Origin: Ignavibacterium sp.
GTDB lineage: Bacteria; Zixibacteria; MSB-5A5; GN15; PGXB01
Assembly: GCA_020724775.1 (NCBI GenBank)
Contig: DYGG01000023.1
Location: forward strand, 1-49,884
DNA length: 49,884 nucleotides
Direction: 5' to 3'
The stretch's first letter is position 1; each line of letters opens with the position of its first letter. Under the pieces are notes generated by a model that made no database searches, had not been told where the DNA came from, and saw nothing but the letters and a program-made list of their open reading frames with translations. Of this stretch, positions 41,353 to 49,846 are shown piece by piece. Both the position numbers and the translations under genes were made by a program.

Positions 41353-41991
41353 ATGCGGATACCCAAAAAGCGATATCTGGTTTTTCTATTCGTTCTGCTG
41401 CTCCTTCTGGTCCGCTTTGTTGTCGAGATAGGTCCCGACCGAACCCCCGGCGACCGCTTCCGGGCGGTCAAGATAATTGACGGCGACACGATGGAACTTC
41501 AGGGGGGCGACCTGCTGCGTCTTCTGGCAATCGATACCCCGGAGAAGGGGGAGCCGTTTTATGATTCGGCGACCGCCTATCTATCTTCGCTGGCGCTGGG
41601 GAAAAGCGGCGAAATCCATTACTCGAAGCGCAAGCGGGACGGGTATGGACGTTTGTTGGGGCACTTTATAACCGATTCGGTCTGGGTCAACCGGGAGATG
41701 CTTCGTCAGGGGATGGCGACAATCTTCCTGTTTAAAGACAACCTCTCCGACCGTCAGGCGATAGACCGGCTGCTGGCGGCGCAGGAAGAGGCGATGACGG
41801 CGGGCCGGGGGGTCTGGTCGCTTAAGCGACGGCCTGAGGAATTCTACCTGGCGATTAAGGGGAGTTTGCGGTTTCACAGGCCGCATTGCCGGTCGCTTCG
41901 GAAAAGCGACCCGAAGGAGATTTTGCGGTTTGACACTCGTGAAGAAGCATTTCGGGAGGGGTATTCCCCCTGCCGCAACTGCCGGCCGTGA
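41353..41991 (+). CDS. secreted or membrane-anchored thermonuclease-like nuclease with Ada-type C-terminal zinc motif
   Basis: A 212-residue protein. An N-terminal hydrophobic segment (8-24) serves as anchor or signal. The staphylococcal-nuclease fold follows: AVKIIDGDTMELQGGDLLRLLAIDTPEKGEPF, then YGRLLGHFITDSVWVNREMLRQGMATIF. The active-site Asp and Arg/Glu residues of the family are present in DGDT, LRLLAIDTPE and YGR. The last 40 residues (FHRPHCRSLRKSD...FDTREEAFREGYSPCRNCRP) form a small Cys/His metal-binding motif common after such nucleases. It probably digests external nucleic acids. No ribosome-binding site is clear. Confidence 0.9.
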   Translation: MRIPKKRYLVFLFVLLLLLVRFVVEIGPDRTPGDRFRAVKIIDGDTMELQGGDLLRLLAIDTPEKGEPFYDSATAYLSSLALGKSGEIHYSKRKRDGYGRLLGHFITDSVWVNREMLRQGMATIFLFKDNLSDRQAIDRLLAAQEEAMTAGRGVWSLKRRPEEFYLAIKGSLRFHRPHCRSLRKSDPKEILRFDTREEAFREGYSPCRNCRP

Positions 41992-42054
41992 GGGGGGAGC
42001 TGAAGATTCTTGGAGGCCTATTACGAACTCTAGGCTTTCCTCACTAAAAACTCT

Positions 42055-42084
42055 TGACAATCTGCCGGGCGAAACGGTAGATTT
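42055..42084 (+). promoter_or_regulatory. promoter of the subtilisin gene
   Basis: TTGACA (42055-42060), an 18-base spacer and TAGATT (42079-42084), about 190 bases before the ATG. The leader contains an orphan AAAGGAGGTGA near 42187-42197. Confidence 0.5.
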
Positions 42085-42274
42085 CTGTCGGTAATAGGGT
42101 TTTCTGTGAAAACCAAAGAGAGCATTTTTTTTCATTAATTGAATCAGAAAAAAAACGGGTCTAAAATTACGCCCAATTCCGCATCTAAAGGAGGTGAGAG
42201 CCGCAAGATAGACTTTAATTATGCCATCGTGAGTCAACAAAACCCTTCAGTCTCAAATGTCAACCGGAGGAAAA

Positions 42275-45106
42275 ATGAAAAAGTGCCTCATTCTCACAGG
42301 TATTCTTTTTCTATTCTGTTTTGCGTTGTCGAACTCTGATGACGCCAAAATCTTCACCGGCGACAGAGCCGCCGTACTGGGAGATATCCCTATCTCCTAT
42401 GTTCCCGATGAAATCGTAATTCAGTTAAAATCAGACCGCAAGACCGCAGTCAGCAAGCGCAGCGCCGATGCCGTTGCGTTTACCGCTCAGACCTTAAGTA
42501 AGATTGCCGCCGATTACCGGGTGGAAGCGGTCGTGGAGCATTTCCCCGGCTCCAAACCGGAGTTCATAAACGGTCATTACAGCGACCTCTCGGTCTTCTA
42601 CAAAGTCAAAATCAGGTCGGGCAATGTTGATGATGTGGTTGCCGCTTTCAAAGCCGACCCCAATATCGAAACCGCCGAAAAGATTCCGATAATGCCGGTT
42701 TATGCCACCCCCAATGACGGTTTCTTCGCCCAGCAGTGGCATCTCAACCGCGCCAACGACCATGATGTCGATGCCCCGGAGGCGTGGGATGTCGAGACCG
42801 GCGATGCCACCGTTGTGGTAGCGGTAATGGATACCGGAGTGCGGTATTTCCATAAAGACCTGGGCGGCTCCAATGCCAGTTACACCATCCCTACCGGCGC
42901 CGATGGAAATATGTGGATTAACTGGACTGAAAAGAACGGCACGGCCGGGGTCGATGATGACGGTAACGGGTATGTCGATGACTGGGTCGGCTATGACTGG
43001 GTCACCGGCACCTCCAGTTGCTGGTCGGGTGAAGACTGCTCTACGCCTGACAATGACCCGCGCGATTTTAACGGCCATGGCACCCATTGCGCCGGCAATG
43101 TTGCCGCCATCAATAATAACGGCTATGCCACTGCCGCTTCGGCCGGTGGATGGGGCAATGGCACCCTTCAGCCGACCGGAAACGGCGTCAAAGTGATGGC
43201 GCTTCGTATCGGCTGGTCCGCCCCCTACCTGGGCATATATGAAGTCGGTTATGTCCGGATGGATTTCGCCGCCTCGGCTTTCGATTATGCCCGTATTAAA
43301 GGAGCGAAAATGGCCTCCTGCAGTTGGGGCTCATCTTCGCTGACCGCCTTCAATACCGCCGTAACGAATTTCATCAATGCCGGAGGGATTATCTTTGTCG
43401 CCGCCGGAAACAGCAATAATCAGACCGCGGATTATCTCAACGCCCGCACCGACCATAATATTGTCTCGGTTGCCGCGTTAGACTCCAACGGCTGCAAAGC
43501 CGATTTTTCATCCTACGGCACCTGGGTCGATATCTCCGCTCCCGGGACCGGCATCATGTCATCTTATCACGACCATGCCAATCCGGCAAGTGACTATGTC
43601 GCGGCGATGGATGGCACCTCGATGGCGACCCCGGTTACAGCCAGTATCGGCGCCTTGCTCTGGTCCAAAAACCCCTCCTGGACCGCTACGCAGGTGGTCG
43701 ATACTCTCAAGGCTTACGTGGATAATATTTACGGACTGACCTGCAATTCCAGTTTTGCCAGCAAACTGGGGACAGGAAGGGCCAATGCTTACAAAGTGGT
43801 AACCGCCGGCGGCACCCCCTGTGATGTCGTCGCCAACTTCAGCGGTTCGCCGACCTCGGGATGCACCCCCCTGACAGTCAATTTCACCGACCAGTCCACC
43901 GGACCGGTGACGTCATGGTCATGGAATTTCGGCGACGGCGGCACCTCGACCGCGCAGAACCCATCGCATCAGTACACCGCCGCCGGAACTTACACGGTGA
44001 CGCTGACCGTTGCCTCGGCGGTCTGCAATGATGTCGAGACCAAGACTAACTACATCACGGTCAGCGGAGTCCCAACAGCGCAGTTTGTCGGTTCCCCAAC
44101 CTCCGGCTCAGCGCCGCTTACGGTGAACTTCACCAACCAGTCCACCGGCAATCCGACTTCCTGGTCCTGGAATTTCGGCGATGGCGGCACCTCGACGGCG
44201 CAAAACCCGTCACATCAGTACACCGCCGCCGGTACCTATACGGTAACTCTGACAGCCACTAACGCCTGTGGCTCCGACGAGGAGATAAAGACCGGTTACA
44301 TTACGGTGAGCACTGCTCCCACCTGGACCGTTATCACATTTGATAACTTTGAAACCGGAATGGGGAGTTATACCGATGGCGGCGCCGATATGAGCCGCTA
44401 TACCGGTGGAACTTATGCCCATCAGGGAGTCGCCGCCGCGGACATTCAGGACAACAGCGGCGTGGCATCTTCATTCTACCATACGGCCAGTTACAACGTG
44501 ACCGGTTACAACACGCTGGAAGTAGCTTTCTGGTTCCGGGCGCAGAGTATGGAATCAGGTGAAGATTTCTGGGTACAGTATTTTGACGGCTCGGTCTGGA
44601 GAACGGTCGCGACTTATCGCTCGGGCACTGATTTTGTCAACGCCGTCTTTTATAACAAAGTGGTGACTATATCGCGCGCCAGTTACAATTTCCCGACCAA
44701 TGCCAAGATACGGTTCATGTGCGATGCCAGCAATGACCAGGATGATGTTTATATCGATGAAATCGAATTCCGCGGCTCGAGCAGCACGGTGGCGGTGAAT
44801 TACAATGATGACCCGCCGGTTGTTGCCAAAGATGGTCCGCTGCCGATGCAGTTTGAGTTGTATCAGAATTATCCGAATCCGTTCAACCCACTAACGACCA
44901 TTGAGATGAATCTGCCGGTGGCTTCCCAGTGGAATATTACGATTTTCAATATTACCGGCCAGCGGGTGGCGGAGTTCAGCGGCTATGACAACGCCGGAAG
45001 AGTCTCGGTTATATGGGATGCTTCCCGACATGCCTCGGGTATCTATCTTTATAAGGCGAGCGCCGCCGGCCTGAGCGCTACCAGAAAGATGGTGCTGCTG
45101 AAATAA
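42275..45106 (+). CDS. secreted subtilisin-family serine protease with two PKD domains and T9SS sorting domain
   Basis: Start at 42275 (CCGGAGGAAAA before ATG), 943 residues. Signal peptide MKKCLILTGILFLFCFALS. A fervidolysin-like propeptide (to about 150) with VPDEIVIQL is followed by the S8 catalytic domain: Asp186 (VVAVMDTG), His268 (NGHGTHCAG), the AAGNSNN oxyanion Asn, and Ser449 (DGTSMATPV). Two nearly identical PKD domains follow (about 516-600 and 600-685, each with WSWNFGDGGTSTAQNPSHQY). A jelly-roll-like segment comes next, and finally a Por secretion C-terminal domain (YQNYPNPFNPLTTIEMNL...SGIYLYKASAAGLSATRKMVLLK). The sorting domain implies export by type IX secretion and cell-surface attachment. 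Confidence 0.95.
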   Translation: MKKCLILTGILFLFCFALSNSDDAKIFTGDRAAVLGDIPISYVPDEIVIQLKSDRKTAVSKRSADAVAFTAQTLSKIAADYRVEAVVEHFPGSKPEFINGHYSDLSVFYKVKIRSGNVDDVVAAFKADPNIETAEKIPIMPVYATPNDGFFAQQWHLNRANDHDVDAPEAWDVETGDATVVVAVMDTGVRYFHKDLGGSNASYTIPTGADGNMWINWTEKNGTAGVDDDGNGYVDDWVGYDWVTGTSSCWSGEDCSTPDNDPRDFNGHGTHCAGNVAAINNNGYATAASAGGWGNGTLQPTGNGVKVMALRIGWSAPYLGIYEVGYVRMDFAASAFDYARIKGAKMASCSWGSSSLTAFNTAVTNFINAGGIIFVAAGNSNNQTADYLNARTDHNIVSVAALDSNGCKADFSSYGTWVDISAPGTGIMSSYHDHANPASDYVAAMDGTSMATPVTASIGALLWSKNPSWTATQVVDTLKAYVDNIYGLTCNSSFASKLGTGRANAYKVVTAGGTPCDVVANFSGSPTSGCTPLTVNFTDQSTGPVTSWSWNFGDGGTSTAQNPSHQYTAAGTYTVTLTVASAVCNDVETKTNYITVSGVPTAQFVGSPTSGSAPLTVNFTNQSTGNPTSWSWNFGDGGTSTAQNPSHQYTAAGTYTVTLTATNACGSDEEIKTGYITVSTAPTWTVITFDNFETGMGSYTDGGADMSRYTGGTYAHQGVAAADIQDNSGVASSFYHTASYNVTGYNTLEVAFWFRAQSMESGEDFWVQYFDGSVWRTVATYRSGTDFVNAVFYNKVVTISRASYNFPTNAKIRFMCDASNDQDDVYIDEIEFRGSSSTVAVNYNDDPPVVAKDGPLPMQFELYQNYPNPFNPLTTIEMNLPVASQWNITIFNITGQRVAEFSGYDNAGRVSVIWDASRHASGIYLYKASAAGLSATRKMVLLK

Positions 45107-45143
45107 GGAATGGTTCCTATCTTTGCCTGAGAATCCGGGAATT

Positions 45144-45195
45144 AGTTCCGTAAGTTCTCAGTTCGATAGCCTTCGAGCACAGGAACTAACGGAAC
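45144..45195. other. inverted repeat after the subtilisin gene
   Basis: GTTCCGTAAGTTC and GAACTAACGGAAC form a 13-bp stem with one mismatch around a 26-base loop. Confidence 0.5.
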
Positions 45196-45219
45196 ATTAA
45201 GATTCCAATTTATACACCT

Positions 45220-45252
45220 AAAAGGGCGCGCGAAAGCGCGTCCTTTTCTTGG
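45220..45252 (+). terminator. terminator of the subtilisin gene
   Basis: AAAAGGGCGCGC-GAAA-GCGCGTCCTTTT, 12 bp with one G-U and a GNRA tetraloop, followed by CTT. Confidence 0.9.
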
Positions 45253-45357
45253 TAAAGATTCACAAAACTGGCTGAAAGTTACCCCTCCAAAAAAACTTTT
45301 GCACATGAACAATCATTCGCCGTCCCTCAGATTGGAGCCTGTAGAAAAGGAACGAGC

Positions 45358-47292
45358 ATGAATCAGACTTATCGGTGGACAGAAACGGCGAAAGTTCATT
45401 GCCTGGGCGTCATCATCATCATTACAACGGCGCTGCTCTCCGGATGCATGTCTTGGTTTGGACCGCTCCGGGAGAACCCCCAGACCGTTATTCAGGGCAA
45501 AAGAGAACTAAATAAGGACGACCTCCATCTGGGGCTTTTCACCCCCCAGGCCTCCCCTTATCTTGCCAGTATCAAACGGGTGTACGGAAACAAACTCAAT
45601 CATCTTGACCGGGCGCATCATCTGGCTATGCTGCGGTTGTTTTACGAGGATTTGAAATATGCGGAACTACCATCGCCCCGCAACCTTAATCTATTTCAAA
45701 GATTGCTTAATCTTGATGTTGAAAAAGACAGCGCCGAGATCAACAGAATTTATGATGAGGCCTTCCTGAAATTCTCAACCGCGGTCGGTGTCAGCAATTT
45801 TCGTGAGGAAATCAAAGGACGGGTAGCAAACGCCATAAATATTCGGCATGACTTTCACGAGATATCTCCAATGGTGCCGTTCGGTGTCGGTGAACTGGCG
45901 TATCATTGTATCATGATGGGCGGCTCAATTGATGTTGAATCATTTCATCCAGGGCTTAATGAATCTACTGCAATCGACAGCGCCAAAGGGTTGCATGACA
46001 AGTTTGACAACCGACTAGGCCCGCGAGGTATGCTCGATGGCAATAATCTGCGGAATTCCAATCCCGTGCTCTCTAATATGTCACCCACTGGAGATATAGA
46101 CCCGGAGTTTATCGATGGCTCGTCGATAGTCCTGTATTTCAAAAGGACAGATTTGCGTATTCGTTATTTTAAAGACCGCTTCACAGGTCAATATCGAGCC
46201 GGCAGTGTATTAAACGGTCCATACGACCTGGAATGGCTGGCTCACAGAGCCGGAATGGCATGCTTAACTGGCGTTAGACCTATGGACTTGGTGTTCGCCA
46301 GCAGTGATACGCATAAGGCGCTAATGGAGAACGCGAACGGCATTGTCAATATCGTGGAGCCGGAACCGCTTCTTGAGGATGTTCATCTTAGGCAATTCAT
46401 TTTCCCGTCACCCTGCGAACTGGATTCGACAAAAGATTTCTCGCAGATCCCTTGGGATTGTTTTGATTGTGGAGTCGATATCTACGGGAAACTCCAGAAA
46501 ATACTCTCCAACGATTCATTAAAATACACCGTGAACCTGGTGGTTACCGACTTGAAGGATACCATTTACAGCCGCTCGCTGAATAGAAGGTTCCATCTTG
46601 CCGGTCAGGAGGAAGGACCCGGCTTCCACACCCGATATTTCGGGGGGAATTTCCATCGCATATCCTCTGCCAAAAAGCGGGAATCGGTTTACTCCATCGG
46701 CTGGTCATTCCAGGAAGAAGAATCGGGCAAAGTCGCCAGATTAAATCAGGCGTTCACGTTACCCAATGTTCATGACTCGGTGCCTCACTTTGCCGCTTAT
46801 CCGGTCAACGGGCAGGTGACGCCGGCGCCGATCGGTCGCTCGAGAATGTATGACCGGATACCGATATTCTCTCTTCCCCGAAAATGGGATGACTCTTTGT
46901 GCCTCTGGTTTCCGGCAATGGGATTGACCCGCAACGATACCGATGGCGGCTACAAAGCGTTGGCGAATCTCTTTCTTGTAAAGAAAGGCTCGCTGAAAGA
47001 GGGGCGGGCGCGCATTATTATGGAAAGCCTCCGCTTCAGTTATGATGCCGACAGCCTTATAGCGATGCTCTCGCCCGATGAACTGGCGGTCGCCTCCCTC
47101 AAGCAGGGATATATGGGGTCAATGGAACTGAACAGCAAGGGACCCAACGGCTATTTCACCATGACCTGTTCCGTGGACAATCTCAAACGGGGAGGATATG
47201 ACGCTTTCATCTTTGTGGTTGATTATGACCCAAATCGTGAATCCTTTCGCCTGATTTCAACGGCCCTGGCTGAAAATCTAATGGTGAAATAA
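45358..47292 (+). CDS. large lipoprotein of unknown function
   Basis: AAGGAACGAGC precedes the ATG. A 644-residue protein with a lipoprotein signal (LGVIIIITTALLSGC, Cys30). The first 250 residues are helix-rich; the rest is beta-rich. Segments such as DLKYAELPSPRNLNLFQRLLNLDVEKDSAEI and PCELDSTKDFSQIPWDCFDCGVDIYGKLQK show no recognised domain or catalytic motif. Three Cys lie near CELDSTKDFSQIPWDCFDC. The C-terminal 180 residues (IPIFSLPRKWDDSLCLWFPAMGLTRNDTDGGYKALANLFLVKKG) look like a beta-sandwich and may be an envelope-facing module. It lies between two terminated genes. Likely anchored in the outer or inner membrane. Confidence 0.7.
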   Translation: MNQTYRWTETAKVHCLGVIIIITTALLSGCMSWFGPLRENPQTVIQGKRELNKDDLHLGLFTPQASPYLASIKRVYGNKLNHLDRAHHLAMLRLFYEDLKYAELPSPRNLNLFQRLLNLDVEKDSAEINRIYDEAFLKFSTAVGVSNFREEIKGRVANAINIRHDFHEISPMVPFGVGELAYHCIMMGGSIDVESFHPGLNESTAIDSAKGLHDKFDNRLGPRGMLDGNNLRNSNPVLSNMSPTGDIDPEFIDGSSIVLYFKRTDLRIRYFKDRFTGQYRAGSVLNGPYDLEWLAHRAGMACLTGVRPMDLVFASSDTHKALMENANGIVNIVEPEPLLEDVHLRQFIFPSPCELDSTKDFSQIPWDCFDCGVDIYGKLQKILSNDSLKYTVNLVVTDLKDTIYSRSLNRRFHLAGQEEGPGFHTRYFGGNFHRISSAKKRESVYSIGWSFQEEESGKVARLNQAFTLPNVHDSVPHFAAYPVNGQVTPAPIGRSRMYDRIPIFSLPRKWDDSLCLWFPAMGLTRNDTDGGYKALANLFLVKKGSLKEGRARIIMESLRFSYDADSLIAMLSPDELAVASLKQGYMGSMELNSKGPNGYFTMTCSVDNLKRGGYDAFIFVVDYDPNRESFRLISTALAENLMVK

Positions 47293-47407
47293 AGTCACCG
47301 AATAACCTTCAGTATTCAGAATACTTCACCGCAGTTGAAAAAGTTCTTGGGACACTCGACCTCAGTTTTTTGCGCCATGCTAAGCAGATATCCTTTATAT
47401 TGGAAAT

Positions 47408-47833
47408 ATGAAATCAAAATTCCTCGCCGCTTATCTGACTCTGACAATGGCGGCGCTCTTTTCCGCCTCCTGCCATAATCCCAACCAGGTAACCTATACC
47501 GCTCCGCCGCCGCGCACCGTGCCGCTGGACAGCGCGGCCGCTCTTGCCGGGGCAGGAAGAGCCGTCTGGCAGGAGCCGCCTGATTCCGCCACTCTTTCCT
47601 TTACGGTCCCCGCCGATTCCGCCTGCCCGGTCAAGGTCGGACTGTACAGCAGCGGTCGCTCTCTGGTCCGTATCCTGGTCGATTCCTTATATTCTCCGGG
47701 GAATCATAAAATCCGATGGCTGGTCCGGGACAGTGAGGGTAAAGCGTTGCCCTTAGGCATTTATTATTATCAGTTTGAAATCTGTGGAAAAATATCGACC
47801 CTGAAATTTCCCTACCGCCGCGAGAACCGGTGA
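47408..47833 (+). CDS. small lipoprotein with FlgD-like Ig domain
   Basis: A 141-residue protein with lipoprotein signal MKSKFLAAYLTLTMAALFSASC (Cys22). The mature end is a single beta-sandwich (CPVKVGLYSSGRSLVRILVDSLYSPGNHKIRWLVRDSEGKALPLGIYYYQFE) that matches the FlgD Ig-like/T9SS-type fold in its V-x-L-Y...G-x-H-x-x-x-W...G-x-Y-Y-Y pattern. The region between lipobox and domain is Pro/Ala-rich. It is not next to flagellar genes, so a general surface role is likelier than hook assembly. Confidence 0.8.
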   Translation: MKSKFLAAYLTLTMAALFSASCHNPNQVTYTAPPPRTVPLDSAAALAGAGRAVWQEPPDSATLSFTVPADSACPVKVGLYSSGRSLVRILVDSLYSPGNHKIRWLVRDSEGKALPLGIYYYQFEICGKISTLKFPYRRENR

Positions 47834-48032
47834 CCCGTTTCGGAACAACCGGTCAGATTTAGTATGACGTCTGTTGCAGTCTGAAAAGGTTCCCCTTTGC
47901 ACCGTCGAATTAGACGGCATTCTTGCATCCTCTTGCAATATCTCTTTTTCACTCTCAAAATGTGCAAAAATTGATATGCATTTATGTCGGCGAAAGCCGA
48001 TAGAATAAGGGAATTCCGCCCTACCGGGATTT

Positions 48033-48052
48033 CTCGGGGGGTTCTCCCCGAG
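48033..48052 (+). other. short hairpin upstream of the second sigma-54-type regulator
   Basis: CTCGGGG and CCCCGAG separated by six bases, about 45 bases before the ATG. Confidence 0.5.
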
Positions 48053-48094
48053 AGGAAGGCGCGAGTTAAACAGTAATTCGACTAAGGAGCGACA

Positions 48095-49465
48095 ATGCCC
48101 AGTATCCTTGTAGTTGATGATAAAGATTCGATGCGGACGATGCTTTCGCAGGCGCTCAGTGATGAGGGGTATCAGGTGGATGCCGTCGAAGGCGGCAAGA
48201 AAGCGCTTGACCTGGCGCGTCTGAAAAGTTACGACCTGGCTATCACCGATTTGAAGATGCCGGAGATGGATGGACTCTCGGTCTTAAGCGGTCTCAAAGA
48301 GATAGACAGCGATATGACGGTCATCATCATGACCGCTTACGGCACGGTGGAATCGGCGGTGGAAGCAATGAAACAGGGCGCCTTTGATTTTATCACCAAG
48401 CCGTTTGACCCCGACCATCTTCGCGTAATTATCGAGCGGGCGCTGGAGAACCGACGACTCATAGCCGAGAACTCCCTCCTTCGGGAAGAACTGGCGCAGA
48501 ATCTTGGTTTCAGCGAAATCATCGGACAAAACGAAAAAATGAAAGAGGTTTCCCGCCTGATTCAGAAAGTCGCCGGCTCGGATACGTCGGTGCTTCTGCA
48601 GGGGGAATCGGGAACCGGGAAAGAACTGTTCGCCCGGGCGATTCATAATCTCTCCCCGCGACGGGATAAATCTTACGTCGCTATCAACTGCGCCGCCATC
48701 CCGCATGAACTTCTGGAAAACGAACTCTTTGGTTCCGAGAAAGGAGCCTACACCAGTTCGGTGGCGCGCAAAATGGGGAAATTCGAGATTGCCGAAGGGG
48801 GAACTATCTTTCTGGATGAGATCGGCGACATGGACATTGCTCTTCAGGCGAAACTTCTGAGAGTGCTGCAGCAGAAAACTTTCGAACGTCTCGGCGGAAC
48901 CAAAGTCATCACCGTCAATGTCCGGGTCATAGCCGCCACCAATATGGACCTGAATGAACTGATAAAGAAAAAGCAGTTCCGGGAAGACCTGTTTTATCGT
49001 CTTTCGGTTTTTCCCATAACCATTCCGCCGCTTCGGGAGCGGCCCGATGATATTCATCCTCTGGCGGAATATTTCATAAGCAAATATTGTCGCGATATGA
49101 AGAAACCGGTCAAATCGCTTTCGAAGGAGGCGCAGACGCTTCTGGAAAAATACCACTGGCCCGGCAACGTGCGGGAGTTGGAGAACACTATCGAGCGGGC
49201 GATAATCTTGGCCGAAGGGAAAAAGATAACGCCCGACCATCTGGCGATTCGTCTCCCCTCCACCGGCGAGATTCGTCTGCGTGAAGGAGCCGGGTTGAAA
49301 GAAATCGGCGCTCACGCCCAGATGCAGGCGGAGAAGGCGGCGATTGTCCGGATACTGTCGCAGGTCCGTGGCAACAAACGGAAATGCGCCGAAATTCTCA
49401 AGATTGATTACACGACGCTGTTCGATAAGATAAAGAAGTACGGCATAGAATCAGGGCAGAACTAA
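48095..49465 (+). CDS. NtrC-family response regulator with altered GAFTGA loop
   Basis: A 456-residue protein with AAGGAG upstream. Receiver domain with Asp52 (AITDLKMPEM), AAA+ domain with Walker A GESGTGKE (170-177) and Walker B FLDEIGD (239-245), and a Fis-type C-terminal helix-turn-helix (NKRKCAEILKIDYTTLFDKIKK). The loop that normally reads GAFTGA and touches sigma-54 reads GAYTSS (217-222). The central Thr is kept, but the last Gly-Ala pair is Ser-Ser. ATPase residues are intact. The first regulator in this window (base 1-800) has the canonical loop. The kinase partner is not in the window. A clear terminator follows. Confidence 0.93.
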   Translation: MPSILVVDDKDSMRTMLSQALSDEGYQVDAVEGGKKALDLARLKSYDLAITDLKMPEMDGLSVLSGLKEIDSDMTVIIMTAYGTVESAVEAMKQGAFDFITKPFDPDHLRVIIERALENRRLIAENSLLREELAQNLGFSEIIGQNEKMKEVSRLIQKVAGSDTSVLLQGESGTGKELFARAIHNLSPRRDKSYVAINCAAIPHELLENELFGSEKGAYTSSVARKMGKFEIAEGGTIFLDEIGDMDIALQAKLLRVLQQKTFERLGGTKVITVNVRVIAATNMDLNELIKKKQFREDLFYRLSVFPITIPPLRERPDDIHPLAEYFISKYCRDMKKPVKSLSKEAQTLLEKYHWPGNVRELENTIERAIILAEGKKITPDHLAIRLPSTGEIRLREGAGLKEIGAHAQMQAEKAAIVRILSQVRGNKRKCAEILKIDYTTLFDKIKKYGIESGQN

Positions 49466-49498
49466 AAGACCCTTCCGCCCACTTGCTTTATTATAGAT

Positions 49499-49535
49499 AA
49501 AAGCCGTCTACCTTCATAATAGGCGGCTTTTCGTT
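49499..49535 (+). terminator. terminator of the NtrC-family gene
   Basis: AAAAGCCGTCTA pairs with TAGGCGGCTTTT across a 9-base loop and is followed by CGTTT. Confidence 0.9.
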
Positions 49536-49605
49536 TCCCGGCAGATATCAAGAGAGCAATTTCCCAAAACTTTCGAATCTAAGAATTGACGCAACCAGCG
49601 TACGG

Positions 49606-49654
49606 TTGCGGCGGGTCTTAGGTCCGACAACTGTCGGAGCGAGACCCGCCGCAA
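49606..49654 (+). repeat. TTAGGTCCGAC hairpin family, copy with a different outer stem
   Basis: Outer stem TTGCGGCGGGTCT / AGACCCGCCGCAA is a 13-bp perfect pair. It encloses the same core TAGGTCCGACAACTGTCGGAGCG. The outer stem sequence differs from the copies near 41065, yet pairing is kept. Confidence 0.85.
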
Positions 49655-49724
49655 TTTTCCCCGTTTCGCAAGGCGGATGAATTCAACAATGGGCGAACGC
49701 GCGGATTCACACCTGCGGAAGATT

Positions 49725-49779
49725 GTCAAAACCCCCACTCTTCCCCCGCATTACACACGAGACTCGGGGGGATTTTGAC
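49725..49779. repeat. TCAAAACCC...GGGATTTTGA family, copy 3
   Basis: GTCAAAACCCCC (49725-49736) and GGGGGGATTTTGAC (49766-49779) form the same arms as copies 1 and 2, here with a 29-base loop. The gap from 49466 to the window end contains no gene. Confidence 0.6.
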
Positions 49780-49846
49780 CTACTCCACTGATTGACCATC
49801 AGCAATTTTACCGTTGTAAAGAGAACCCGGTTCTCTTCAGACTGAT

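Noticed and set aside
47834-48094. Sigma-54 promoter (GG-N10-GC) before the second NtrC-type regulator
   Set aside because: The best candidate, GGTTCCCCTTTGC, has a 9-base spacing instead of 10 and lacks the flanking consensus.
48284-49315. 343-codon frame antisense to the NtrC-type gene
   Set aside because: Shadow frame produced by codon bias of a well-supported gene; no start context.
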